Of a stretch of 64,000 nucleotides of DNA, positions 1 to 12,000 are shown piece after piece (position 1 is the stretch's first letter; the number at the start of each line of letters is the position of its first letter). The stretch is from Larus michahellis (taxonomy: Eukaryota; Chordata; Aves; Charadriiformes; Laridae). Below the pieces are notes generated by a model that made no database searches, had not been told where the DNA came from, and saw only the letters and a list, made by a program, of their open reading frames with translations. The DNA is taken from NCBI RefSeq assembly GCF_964199755.1, contig NC_133907.1:1555001-1619000 (forward strand). The letters are read 5' to 3'. Made by a program: the position numbers and the translations under genes.

Positions 1-1400
1 TCAAGATAATTAATATCCCATAAAATAATTTCAGTTCTGTTCATTAACCAATGTTTTTGAACTCAGACTGAAACAAATGCCAAATTCATAGTCTAGAAGT
101 TTAGCTTACCTTTTTTTTTCCATCAAAGCATTCAGGAGAGAACAGATAGGCTAGAAGGTGCTGACCTGATGTTGATCTTCTTAAGTGACTACAGGTGTGT
201 CACTAGGACCACTCTTTGGCCCAAACCAGAGATATTTAATTTAAGAGGCTCATTGCTGTAGTCTCTTTCTCAAGGTGACAGTAAGAAAAACCAGAGCTGT
301 TCAGACCTTACAAAGTGTGCTTGTTCCATGCACATGTGTTACCAATCATAAACACCTTTGCTACCTAACTAAATTTCAACTCTGATGTGTATCACCATAT
401 TCTGCCTAGTCAAATGTGCAGCTTGAGGAAAGAAACAGAATTCCCACACTTTCAAGAGAAGTGTTGTGGCTTCAAAATATTTTTTTTTCTTCAGGTACAG
501 TATGACAACAGTAGTTTACAAAGTTAAATTTAAGATTATTTTTCATCCAATCACTTCATCCCAGGAACAAGAGCTATTACATGCAGTTAGCAGTATCAAA
601 AGCTTGTCAATAACAATTAAGTGTATTTTACCTTTCAGAAGGTGGTAAAAATTTAACTTCTGGAATTTCTTGAAGCCTTCATCACCTGGGAATGGGTTCA
701 ATTTGCTGTCTGCTGTATCTACTCTTGCAGTAGTCATGCAATGAATTTCTTCATATATAGATGTCCTAAGTTTGGAAAGAAAAAGCTGTAAACCACAGAA
801 ACTCTAAAGTGTCTTCTTGTATAGCAGAAACAAGACCCTGTCCTAAAAAATAGGAAGATACAGTCTAGAATTATTTACCTGTAGTTTTTTTAAGTAATTT
901 TTTTGCTTCCTTAGTTCTTAATCTCTCTTCAAATCCTTCACTCCAATGACTGGAAATATTTGGATATATTTTATTGTCTTCTCATAATGGCATAGAAAGT
1001 TAGAGATTCTAAAACTAAGAGATGGTGTCTCATACTTAAAAGACAACTTTAAAAAGTTGCAAAATTGTTACCCCAACAAATTGAATTAAGAAAACAGGAC
1101 AGTAGTATTAATGTTATGCTAATTTATTGTAATAAATGTATTTCTCTACTTATACAATTCTCTTCCCTATAATATCTCGGCAGTGCACAATGCTAATTAA
1201 TACACACTTCCGGTATCCCAGTTGAGTGCCTGGTTCTCCATACATATACATTCAGGAAACAGACAGATAAAAAGGTCTGATCCAAAGTCAACTGCAGCTA
1301 ATGCAAAAATTCCTGCTAGTCCCATTTGCAATTTCTCAACTGCACTATACTCATAATTGAAAGCAGATGGGTGCTGAAAAGCTAGCCCTGGTAACTAACA
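1..1400. other. AT-rich noncoding stretch, no gene seen
   Basis: I see no recognisable gene or repeat here. The sequence is AT-rich with short T and A runs. Overlapping frames of about 60 codons on both strands around 466-737 have no recognisable domain and are of the length expected by chance. Confidence 0.6.
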
Positions 1401-1474
1401 CATAACCCAGGGTCACATAATGAGTCTGGCTCAGATCTGAGAATGGAACTCAAATCTACTGAATTTCTACCCAG
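1401..1474 (-). mobile_element. MIR-like SINE relic (CORE-SINE)
   Basis: The stretch reads like the reverse complement of the tRNA-derived part of a MIR element. It has a CCCAGGGTCACA start, then GAGT, then CTCAGATCTGAGAATGGAACTCAAATC-like sequence, in the same order and spacing as the familiar MIR segment containing 'aaggtcacacag' and 'gggattcgaaccc'. It is strongly diverged, as expected of an element that stopped moving early in amniote history. MIR relics occur at low density in birds. This is a recognition by eye: the ends are approximate and a chance resemblance is possible. Confidence 0.45.
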
Positions 1475-2100
1475 GGATTTAATCACAAAACTACTATTCT
1501 TAATTTAAAATCAAGAGGTTTTGAGAGAAATATTAGTAAGGTGCTAATTTTTCACTTCAGGGGAATATATAATTACTCAGCTAACCAGCTTTTTTTATTT
1601 CAGACCAAATAAGAAACCAAAGTTCTTCACTATTGTGTTAATTAAGGATTTTTATTCGTACCTCTAAGCAATATACTAACCTCTAAATGATATTCCAACT
1701 GTAGCCTGAACAGGAATAAAACTAAAGTACAATTAAGGTTTGCAGATCTGCCTATATTGTAGTTTTCTAACTGTAACCTTTCCACCCTGTTCTGTAATTA
1801 GCGAACCAGCTCATAAGTTCTCCAGACACAGGCATTTATATAGAGCTCAAAGCTTATTTGCAAACTCTGGAGCAATCCCAGGAAAGAAGTAAAGCAATTC
1901 TGAACCAAAGAAACAGCAATACTACACACAGCACCTGTCTCCTATTTGTGGCAACTGGGATTCCACCCCCCCCCTTGCTTAACAGGCCACAGCTTTTAAG
2001 CAGATAAAATACAGGCCTTTTTACCTTGCAAATTTCTCACACAGACCAATTCTTAAAATAAAATCATACATTTATTTTTACTCAATGTTTCACACTCAGC
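1475..2100. other. AT-rich noncoding stretch
   Basis: Nothing gene-like is visible. The only feature is a run of nine C at 1966-1974 inside otherwise AT-rich sequence. Confidence 0.6.
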
Positions 2101-3140
2101 ACAATAAACTAGATAGATAGGCAACCTTTTTGAACACCGCTTCAGACAAAAGCGGTTTCCCTCGCACCTGGGCTCCTCTGGAAGCAACTGAAACAAGGCC
2201 CAAGGCCTTCTGCAAGGAGGCCGTGAGTCAGACTTACCTGAAAGCATCACAAGCCACAGGTGGGACTGGACATGCAACACCACCTATATTATTCCTCTGC
2301 TAGTCTCTGAAATCAGGACTTTTAGGTCAAAATCCAAACTCCTTCGTATCTCCAGACTCTAGAGCCTATAGCCAGGGATTCACAAACCAACTCAGGGGGG
2401 CTTACCAAAAGCCAGACAGATACCCGAGGGCTCTGGCTGCCTATCTCTCTCCAACAGCAGCGCACACCTCCAGCCACCCCCCCTAGGGCAGCACACACAC
2501 ACCCCCCCCACGGCGGGCTAGAGCCACGTACCAGGCAGGAACCGAGCACTTAGAGCCTGCTAGGCCCAGAGTCACCAGGGCCCAGAGCATTACTACTCAG
2601 GTATGGCTGAAGGCTGAACTAAACCACAGGAGGCCATAGCTCAGCAAGACCTAGCCTAGTTGAGGTAGTTTAGAACTAAAAGAAACCCCCTGATAGCCAC
2701 CAGGAACACCCCAGAGACCGTTTATAGCTTTGTTACCTTCTCGCAGCCTCTGAGATAATAGGGTAAACAGCAACAACCACTCTGAAAAAACCCCCACCCT
2801 CAAATTAGAGCCAGCTGTGCTCAGTTGAGCTAGAGCGGCACCTGCGGGATTACAGCCAGCCCTCCCTCACGGGCCCCAGCCACTCCCTTCCTGCCCAGCA
2901 GAGGGAAGGGCACAGACAACCCCTACTCTGGCCCAAAAGCTCTTTGGGCTTTGGCTTCCTGTTCTTCTATGTCCCGTTTCCTCAGTCTCTGCACTATAAA
3001 TCCTGGAGAGAGAGACAAGGCTAATTCCTGTCTAGAAAGCGAGAGCAGCTGGCTGAGGTAAGTCTGAGAGGGTTTCCCCTCAGGGAAGGGGGAGGCAGAG
3101 GCTGCTGGCTAGCTGTAATTACAATAAGCGTTCTGCCTAG
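2101..3140. other. GC-richer block, possible promoter-proximal region
   Basis: Base composition shifts sharply to GC over about 1 kb compared with both flanks. The block contains C runs, a short CA tract near 2490-2502, several ETS-type GGAA cores on either strand, a GATA site near 2753, and CAGCTG E-boxes at about 2812 and 3046. On the minus strand, an AG/GT pair frames a possible 71-base exon: acceptor after TGATTTCAG near 2309 and donor CAG|GTAAGT at 2238/2237. An in-frame TAG at 2286-2284 closes its best frame, so it is not a coding exon in that frame. The right end of the block carries the plus-strand promoter listed separately. No repeat family was recognised. Confidence 0.5.
2995..3062 (+). 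promoter_or_regulatory. Candidate TATA promoter with short first exon and splice donor
   Basis: A TATAAA box at 2995-3000 lies 28 bases before the A of CTAATTC (3021-3027), which fits the initiator consensus YYANWYY with a start at 3023. Thirty-five bases later CTGAG|GTAAGT gives a near-perfect 5' splice site (exon end 3057, intron from 3058). This is the textbook arrangement of a focused RNA polymerase II promoter followed by a short noncoding first exon. The upstream sequence is GC-rich with ETS-like TTCCTG sites. The exon itself has no ATG. If real, the gene it serves lies to the right, and most of this window would be its first intron. The call rests only on motif spacing; no transcript evidence is available. 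Confidence 0.35.
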
Positions 3141-6100
3141 AGTCTGTTAATTAAGCAAAAATTGAGGTGATATTTTAGATGTTATTGTAAAAAAACCACA
3201 TAGGAGTATTTTTTTGCAGGGTTGTGCTGGGGTAAAGGTAGTGCTGTTGAGTGGGTTTGCTACAGCTGGGACAGCAGGTGTTGCCCTGGCAGTTATTTCT
3301 CTGTGGTGGGAAACGTGTGAGAGAGCGCTGTCTGGAATGTTCTTCCTGGTGGGGTGTTTGTTGGTCTCCTGAGGGACAGGCACGTATTAAGCTACCCCAA
3401 GGACAAAATGAAGATTTTGGTGGGGGGCCACTAAACGTGAATGGCATTGCTAGACTGTGAAACTTGTGCAAGCAAGTAGGCTATGTCACTGGAGTAAAAC
3501 CTACCCTTGTTTATCACCATTTACACATTGCTGTTATGAGAAAGCGATACAAGCAAGATGATTTTACTGGCCATTTAATACTAACCCTCTGCTTATCCTG
3601 ACAGTGCTCTTCAGAAATACTTGGCCTGTTATGCACTGTACCGTGTTTGTGACATTTGTATAAAATATATGTTTACAATCAGAATGTAGTACTTACACAT
3701 AATTGCTTCATGAAATCTAGCACTTAAAAAAAATCTCTAAGAAGCAATTCTGAGAATACATTAAGGATGTATTCTCTGGTTTTTGTTTTGTTCAGAATAA
3801 ACCTTTTCTTTGCCTTTCACATACAGCTTTTAGAGTACACTTGAGTCGTACTTTTGTACTGTTTTCCAGAACCTAAGAGCTAGCAATATAAGGATTTTTA
3901 AATTGAAGTCGGGATTCTCAAATAATCTGAAGAGCCTGAGAACTGGGGCTGGAGGAGAAATAAACATCACCAATCTAAATATCATGAGTGTGATAACAGT
4001 GAACAGGGATAAACTAGAGATTTATAGGTGAATGTGATAAAAGAAGAAAGCATTAGATGGAAATAAAAATGTAACATTCTAGTCTACTTAATCTTTTTTT
4101 TAACTTGTTAACTAAAAAGTCAAAGTGGGATGCTACTAATGAGCGTTTAAAAGGAGAACTGAGGCAAGCATTTTATTTGGGGAGGTTTATGCTTATCTTC
4201 TGAAACAGCTTATTATCAGAGTGGGTGAGAAGTGGGTCATTCTTATAATCAAAAGATAGCTGGCTGTACCAGACTATTTGGCTGCTTACTTGCTACTGTA
4301 GTTTGAACACTTACACTGTTTTGTCACCATGTTGGATATCTGCTTGTATCTCTGAGAAAACAAGTTCCTTAAATAGCCCTTTCTTTGCTGTCTATAATTG
4401 CAAACAAAGTATAATAGAAATCAGATCAAAGCATATCATGTTGACTATGTGCCTGCAATGTTAACAAAGGAATGAAAATTATACCCAGATCTAGAAAGCG
4501 TTAAAAACACATACGCTGTTACTTTTTTGTTGTTGTTTTTGTAAACAAAGACACATTTACTGAAGAGGTGGCTTTACGCAAGCTGTTTTTTCAAACCTGT
4601 CAATATGCCATTTGGATTTATGGTAACAACTGGAAAAGCAGGAGTACCTATTCCCCAAGTACAGGCAAAGCAGATCTCTAACAGGCTCCTATATTCTGTG
4701 TGGCATCTACAACCAAGATTTTGTCATCAATCAGAGCTAGTGAAATAAGTTCTGGATAAATGAGAAAACTTTTAAAATATTAATACAGCTATCATTGCAT
4801 GAGGCTTTGATTTTACAAAACTGGCTCTTGATAATACTTCTTTCTCCATATCCAGGGCAGTTATCTTAGCATAACATAATGGTTTTCATACGACTGAAAG
4901 TATTGCTCTAACAGCACTTAGACAAAACAATTGTACTGGTCTTTAAATAGAAATTATCCACTTTTGTTGATCCATGAATTAAGGGCAGTGGTGAAAAATA
5001 TAACGGGTGTTCCAAATAATTAAGGTTCTATATTCCTCTAATGGATTTTTTAAGATCATCAAATCCCGGATGTTTCATTCTATGCACTTTTAGATTGGCT
5101 ATTGGAATGTAACTTCAGTCCTGGTAGGGTGTCCTGAGCCAAAGACTGCTGTCAAAGTTGAGGGCAGTAGGTGAGAACTGTCTCAGCAGCCTAGAGACAG
5201 GACTTCCAAAACACCATTTGCAGCTTTTTGATTGGTATGCCATAATTGCCTAGAGAAACGATCTGGTCAGTTCACCTGACTATAAAATTAGAATAGTAAG
5301 GGTCTTCACAGATTGATTGTGTGAATTTTAATTATTTAATGCTTTTAAAGTACTCTGAGAGCCTTTGGTGTTTTTATTGCAGTATTTCAAAATAATAATT
5401 ATTTTTTTCTACTAGTTATGTAACTGTGTGGAGGAGCGATATGCTGTCTGTGGCAAACAGGCATAATGTGATTTAACATTTACACAGTAGATCTCTTTTT
5501 CCATACTCAGCACTTTTGCTATTCATTTGATAATTTTCCATACTTGAACAATGTGATTCACTATATCTATCAAAAAAAATACTAAATTTGCTTGATAGGG
5601 GAATAAAAAGGAAATGACGCTTCAGGCAGTGGCCCTGGTGTTACGCTTTGCACTATTTATTTTATACTATTTCACTGTTAAAGTGGTTTGAAGAAGTACA
5701 ATTTTGATCTTTTGTCCAGGCAACTTCATTTTCTATTGTTTTTACACCATTTCAGAGTGATGTCTAAGAAATGAGGCGTACACCAGCCAAGATGCTTCAC
5801 ATTGAGGAATCAGCACACGTATTGATCATAATATGGTTGGCTTGCGTAAACTCATATCTAATAAATACAAAGAACCTTCCTTTCAAATACTAACATGAAC
5901 CAAAAGTCAGCTTAGTGATCTGATGAGGTACTGACAAATTCACATCCTAACCTAAATGACATTTGTCACACTGAAGTAGAAACAATTATTAATAATTTTC
6001 ATTTCATTAGGAGCACTACAATGAAATGTCAACAACTTTAAAAGTGTAGCAGAAGTGTACAAATTAATTTTGATTTTCTGAAGTGTAATTATTTTTGTAA

Positions 6101-6380
6101 GTACCACACTGTGTAATCACTTTTGGCGGTATTACTTCTGCAATCAATAATACTTAAATGTACTTACCTGTTTTCAAACATAGTTTCCTAAGGTCACCCC
6201 TTACTGGTGAGGAAGTTTTGGTTGAAGAATGTAAGGAATCATTTCCCAACTAGTCAATGATACCGGAAAAATAAAAAAAAACCCGTTTACGTATATTTCT
6301 ACTTCTATCGATTGCCTTAAAGGGGTGTTTGATGTGCACACGCTTTTGATACAAAAAAAGACTGTCATGCAAGTCCATTT
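3141..6380. other. AT-rich noncoding stretch
   Basis: No gene recognised. Three overlapping frames of 69-98 codons on both strands at 3147-3471 reflect a local shortage of TA dinucleotides; none shows a domain. The rest is AT-rich with short A and T runs. Confidence 0.55.
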
Positions 6381-6660
6381 TTGTACGCCGGGTGGCAGCA
6401 TTAGCTCTCTCTGCTATGCGTGCGCCTCCTGGGGCTCATCCTACTTTGCAGCTGCAACCCGGCTGCAAAGATAATTATATTCCCTCGAGCCGGGCAGACA
6501 GGCCAGATTTGGCCTCACATTAGCCAGATGAATGGTTGGTAATCATTAGAGAAGTACACTGTTCCCACAAGTTTAGCCAGTCCTCAAGTGCCAGCATTTG
6601 TAACAATTCACAAGCTTGTAATGCCGGAATACAGAGAGACCACAAGAAGACATACCTTGA
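6381..6660. promoter_or_regulatory. CpG-bearing, motif-dense element (candidate enhancer)
   Basis: In AT-rich, CpG-poor surroundings this segment has a cluster of CpGs (6386-6493). It also has a perfect 12-base palindrome TTGCAGCTGCAA at 6446-6457 centred on a CAGCTG E-box, a homeodomain-type TAATCATTA at 6540-6548, and an NKX2-type TCAAGTG at 6584-6590. The mix of higher complexity, retained CpGs and clustered developmental motifs is what conserved noncoding enhancers look like. No reading frame stays open across it. The function is inferred; sequence conservation would decide. Confidence 0.3.
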
Positions 6661-8856
6661 TGGAAAGTTACTTTTCTACCTTGTGGCTTAAGACCTTGGA
6701 TTGGGTTTGCGTGGCAAGGTTTTGGTAGCAGGGAGGGCGAGTGATAGAGTGGCTTTGCTGGGCCCCTGGTGTGCAGCCAGCGTCAACCCACCGCAGACCT
6801 AGGCAATTGAGCTGACATTCTGATAGGTACGTATCCATGTTTGCTGCATTAACAGCACTTTGCTCATATATTTGTTTATTATTTTGTCAGTTTTCTGGAG
6901 ATCTCCAAGATCGATTGCTCTGGGAACCTCTGCCAACACTATTGCACCAGGGTGGGAGCAGAAATAGTCGCCAGTTTGGCCCATTAGGAGCAGCTTCCCT
7001 TACAGACAGTATGTAAATTGGTTTCTGGAATCAACAGCAGGCCCTTAAAGGATCGATTTTATAGTGTAGCTTGAATGGGTCCAGGAGTATCTTGTTATAA
7101 CCCAGCTTTCAAGCCTAGTTTAACTTCACCTGGAAAATTGTATCAATGACTCGTATGGGAAGATGTCAGTTAGAAGCCAAGTTGATGTCACCAGGGTTAG
7201 GAATGGAAGAATGTACTTAAACTACTAAAATTGTAGATCCCTCCATTAAAATTGAAAACCCAATAAAAAAGATTGGAATTTTCTCTCTGATTACTAAATT
7301 TTCCATTAATGTTAAGGAGTAAAACCAGGAAAAGTGACTTTATACCATGAGGAAAACAAAGCCTGAAAACGTGCAAAAAGTATCATAGCAGTGATGTGTC
7401 TTGACATCTATTGTTAAATGTCATTAAAAATAGTTGTTTAGCCATTTACAGTACCATGTTAATTTAAGAATGCAGCAGATAAAGCATTTCAGGCACTAAC
7501 TTATTTAGAGGCTGAATACGTCAAAATCCAGAACAATATCAAAATAAAAGAAAGAGTACACTTTCTTAACTTTCAGAAGTTATCTGCATTTGTAATCTAT
7601 ATGGAAGAATAATGTCCTCAGTATGTTGTGGGCAAGTTTCTTCTGCTATTTAGAAGTGCACTTTTCACATAAGGTATAGGGAAATGTAGTTAGAAACTGA
7701 GGAACTGCATAAGTGAATGTACCTACTTAGTAAACTAAAACATTAAATTCTTTGCAAGTACCCTAGAGTCCACAATTTCTAGGCGATTGTACTGGAACTG
7801 TGTAACTGGGCTAATTGCTAGGAAGCCAGGTGGCTTTTATTCTGCTTGAAACTAAGCTACTCTAAAAATGTTTGAGTTTTGATGACGCAGCAAATGCTGT
7901 TGGAAAGTGTTTTGTTGGAATTGTCATCTAAATACAAAGTCTGTATAGCAGTCTGTTTGCATGTGAATTTTGTATCATTACCAAAGAAAGCTGCTGATAC
8001 TAATGGAGAAGTATGTTTTAAGCTTTCAATACCTGTGTATTATTTTTGCATTAATCAAGTGATCATCAGCACTATACACCAATAACTCCGGTGTAAAAGA
8101 GATAGCAATTGGAAAATCCCTATCAGACTTAATCAGCTGTACTCTGTAGTCTTAGTTCCTCATCAGTCTCATTGGAGAGGCTCTCCTGGTTTCTTGGGAA
8201 GAAAATTTCATGAAAGATAGGAGGTTCTGAAATATACATGTGGCTACAAAGTCTTTGGTTTCTCTTCCAGTATGAGGTAAACACAGAATTTGCTTTAAGT
8301 AAACAATTTTTATTAAATAAAAACCAAATCAGACTCTGAAACTAAACATCTTGCTGGTTTGAAAATTCTGGGTAATAATTGCATTCAATTGTGTGCATCT
8401 TTGGTTGGGTTACCGTAAATATGTTCAAAATACTGTATCAGATAACAATCTTTTGTTATTTCCATTTCACTAGAAATACCATTGTAATGAATTACAGCTT
8501 AATTTTTGTAGCTCATCAGGTTTGGTTAGATACTATGAATATACAGGATTGTGGGTAATTATCTCAGTTTAACTAGGTGGCACTTGGAATTTACACTGAA
8601 TTTAGTTTGGATTTTTAATTTTATTTGGATTTTGGTATTTATTACATGAGCTGAAGCACTCGAGATTAAAGAAAAAACTTATAGCAGATAATGTGCTTGT
8701 TCTTCTAGGAAGCAGCAAAGATAATTCTGTCTGCTGTTATACAGATTGCATCTGTTTTATATGTTCATTTCACATGCCACCAGGTGACTGTGCAAATCAA
8801 AGACTGTTTCATACACTGAAATGTAGTTTCAGGGTAATAGGTCTTATTAGTGCGTA
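6661..8856. other. Noncoding stretch, first part moderately GC
   Basis: 6700-7000 stays more complex than average and includes forkhead-like TGTTTGC and TTGTTTATT sites at about 6838 and 6870, so the candidate element to the left may extend here. From about 7150 on it is ordinary AT-rich sequence. Frames of 61-68 codons at 6799-6984 and 7879-8085 have no recognisable content. Confidence 0.5.
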
Positions 8857-9038
8857 AAACACTGGCCCAGGTTGCCCAGAGAGGTGGTGGATGCCCCGTC
8901 CCTGGAAACATTCAAGGTCAGGTTGGACGGGGCTCTGAGCAACATGATCTAGTTGACGATGTCCCTGCTTATGGCAGGGGTGTTGAATTAGATGGCCTTT
9001 AAAGGTCCCTTCCAATACAAACTATTCTATGATTCTAA
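8857..9038 (+). mobile_element. CR1 LINE fragment, 3' end, plus orientation
   Basis: This is a 5'-truncated copy of a chicken-repeat-1 retroposon, about 180 bases. It starts near GGCCCAGGTTGCCCAGAGAGG and runs through GGTGGTGGATGCC, CCTGGAAACATTCAAGG and GATCTAGTTGACGATGTCCC. It ends in AAAGGTCCCTTCCAAT followed by the diagnostic tail TTCTATGATTCTA. Only the 3' untranslated part survives; none of the reverse-transcriptase frame is present. CR1 is the dominant interspersed repeat of birds and common in other reptiles. The copy is moderately diverged and is not expected to move. Confidence 0.9.
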
Positions 9039-12000
9039 AACCAGGAACAGTTAACACTGTTTTCTCTGTAGTCCACTACTTCAAACTGGAGATGTCTGAA
9101 CCTATTCAGTAGATGCAAAAGAAGCTTTGTGTGTGTGACCTGCTGGGGGGATACATCCTAAATCCTACAAAATAATTATGAGGGTGTTTTTGCTGCGGAG
9201 TATTGAACTTAAAAGGCAGGATCAGTAAGTCAAAATTGGAAAAGAATCAAAAAAACCAAAGCAGAGCTTGTCAACTGCAATTACATCTTCTAGTCACTGA
9301 AATATAATATAATTCAATATCTGTGTTAACATTCAGCATTGTTAATTCATGGACGAGTAATTTAGTTGAATTCTCAATGAGAAACTGAATTTGAGGTGAC
9401 TCAGCAGGAAAATCAGTATGTTCTATAATTGAATGGAGAATAGTTGAATTATTGCTGGCAGTGAGCTTGATGTAACAAGTATTACATGTGCCATGAAGAG
9501 ACCTAACGGTTTGACAAGCATTACATTTATTTCAGATAATGAAGCACAATAAAGTGTGGAGTAATTAAGTGCTAAAGAAAACTTCATGACCCAAATCCCA
9601 TGTAGGAAGTCCCAGTTTAGGCAGAAGCTAGGAAGTATTGATACAAACGATGTTTCAGGTGTTGAGTTTCAGTTTAGACATAGTTGATTCTGCCTTGGGA
9701 TGTGAGATGGTTAGATGATGTTTCTAGGTGCTTATCAATTTATTTTTTACACTTATATGGTTGTTAGATTACAACATTCACATCAACATCAAGCATGAAT
9801 TTGAGTGGAAAAAGCAGAGTGAGCAATGTCCTCTGAAAGATAACTCACCTGATAAAATGGCTGGTAGATGTACTTCTCCCTTTTAGGAGCTGCATCACAG
9901 CACCTTGCTTGTCTTACTCTGGCCTAGCACGCAGTTCGACTGCAAACAGCAGGAAACTACCTTCTGCATGATACAACTGCAACAATTTCAAACAGGCAAT
10001 TCATTTCTGGCTCAAGCATTCTGCTGAGGAGAAGGTGAGGTTCATCTTTGTCTCATCCAAGTACAAGACAAGGGAACTACCCTTCCAAGGGAACAGGCTT
10101 TTGGGGCACTTAGTGAATAAATAAGGTTCTATAGTCAGTCTCAAAGCTGAAATATGAAGACTTTTGAAAAGGATTTCATTCTAGACCTGATTTTTTGGTT
10201 CAGGCCAAAGATAACTTCCCTAAAATAAATGGTATCAGGGAATACTTAAATTCTTTGATATAACTTTATCTAGGATCCCTTTTAGAAAAAAATCCACAAT
10301 GCACAGATGCTTTCTGAGCCTCCGGTGAGACTATTAGAAGTTGTATATGGTTTGGAGGCTATGTGGCTGCAAGAGCATTTTACGTATGCGTGTCTCTTCA
10401 TGAATGGGTGCTAAATCATAACTAGTGCCTTTACTCCAAAACAGCTTCCTGCTCAGGGAAGCCTAGGTCAGAAGATAGCTTGCTGGCCTTTGCAGAAGCA
10501 GTTCTAAGCCTGGAGCAGCTGTTGTTTTAGATTACAGTGATTAGAAATGCATGTAACTTGAACGAACTCGGGAAAGAAATGGCTAAGAGAAATCAACAGA
10601 ACGGTTTGCATGGATTGGAAGTCTGGATGCCTGGATGTATGTGTGTTTTTAAGCTACAAGTTTTTTCCTCTTGAACTAGGTTTGTAGGATAGTGGACATA
10701 AGTATTTTCAGGAAGGTCTTCACTGTTCGTCTAGGCAGACTTGTCCATGTATGTAGATTTGCCTTGTCAAGGGTTTTTTTTACTCCAAAGACAACTTTCA
10801 TAGGCTGGCTGGTTAAGTGATTCTCTAAACATAACAGTTAAATTTGTGGTATGTTCCTATAGATTTAGCTTTTCCCTAATATCTAAGTTTTTAGCCTAAT
10901 ATCCAAGATCTGCGTTAGTGCTCGGAATGCCAGTCTCTCCCCTGTGAAACCTTAGTGGAAGAGATACTTAACTCTAAGGCAAATATCATAGCAAACTGGT
11001 AATGTGTGACAACTCGTCACAGCTTTCACAAAAGCGTGCTAACTAACAGATGACTTATCAATAGTATTACAAGAATTCTTTTCATTGTACAGGTATCTGC
11101 ATTTTTAATTTGTCAAATGCTTTAAAAAGGATGCTAAAACCTGATTTAAACATAAAAGCAGATGCATTCTTTTGAACAAGGATTAGAAAGCAAATAATTA
11201 ATCATACATACCTGAGGATTTATGTACGAAGCTACTTAAACAAGAATAATAAACCTACAAATGCAGTCTCTCCACCTATTTTGCATTCTTTTGAATTAAA
11301 AAAGTGTGGATTTGTTTGGTAGATAGCACTTGATGTAAAAAAATGCTGAAATATTCTCCTGGTACCTTATAGAAATAAAAAAAAATTTAACAAACATGCT
11401 ATACTGTTTTTAACTAGGTGGTAAATGCTTTATAAACACTGGAGCTTGTAAGCTGTAGTGCTGATTAGGTAAATTAGACTTGGAGAAACTGGAGGCTGTG
11501 CAGGCCTCCTACATCGATGAGGTTTGCTTTCCACTCAGGAACAAGTGGGAAATTTGCATGAGGGTCACGAAGAAAAGATTGGCTGGCCTGAAAGGCTTCT
11601 GAGTGTTATGGGAAGTGTATAAAACTGACTGGCTTTGACTTCAAGCCAGGTGAAACCAAGTTGATTTCACAGTTATGTTTTTGAATCTGCACATCAAACC
11701 AAAATCAAAAGGTCTGGATCTGAGGGAAGTGAAAGAGAAAAACAATTTTTTGCATGAACAACTACAGGATGAGATCACCAACAGTCACTTATCTTTAGCG
11801 TTTAGTGCTAGTCTCTACCATGTACTGTAAGAAGGGTCTGTACTCTTTGTTCAGCTGAGTGAGTTTCTAGAAGTTCAGGACTTGAAGTGAATTTCATGGG
11901 ATAACTGAGTTTTTATCAATAAGTATATGTAATTCTGGCAAGACTTCTGGGATTTGAGGGACCAATACTTTGCATATCAGTTTATTGAATTCAGACTGAG

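Noticed and set aside
2053..2283. Minus-strand frame starting like a signal peptide at a splice donor
   Set aside because: The start is GTG with an in-frame TAG immediately upstream, so neither a signal-peptide exon nor an internal coding exon is supported.
2661..2670. TGAGGTAGTT resembling the let-7 seed
   Set aside because: The match to let-7 ends after nine bases and there is no pairing arm downstream to form a precursor hairpin.
2101..3140. GC-rich block with TATA considered as a solitary retroviral LTR
   Set aside because: No TG...CA ends, no flanking duplication and no AATAAA at the expected distance after the TATA box.
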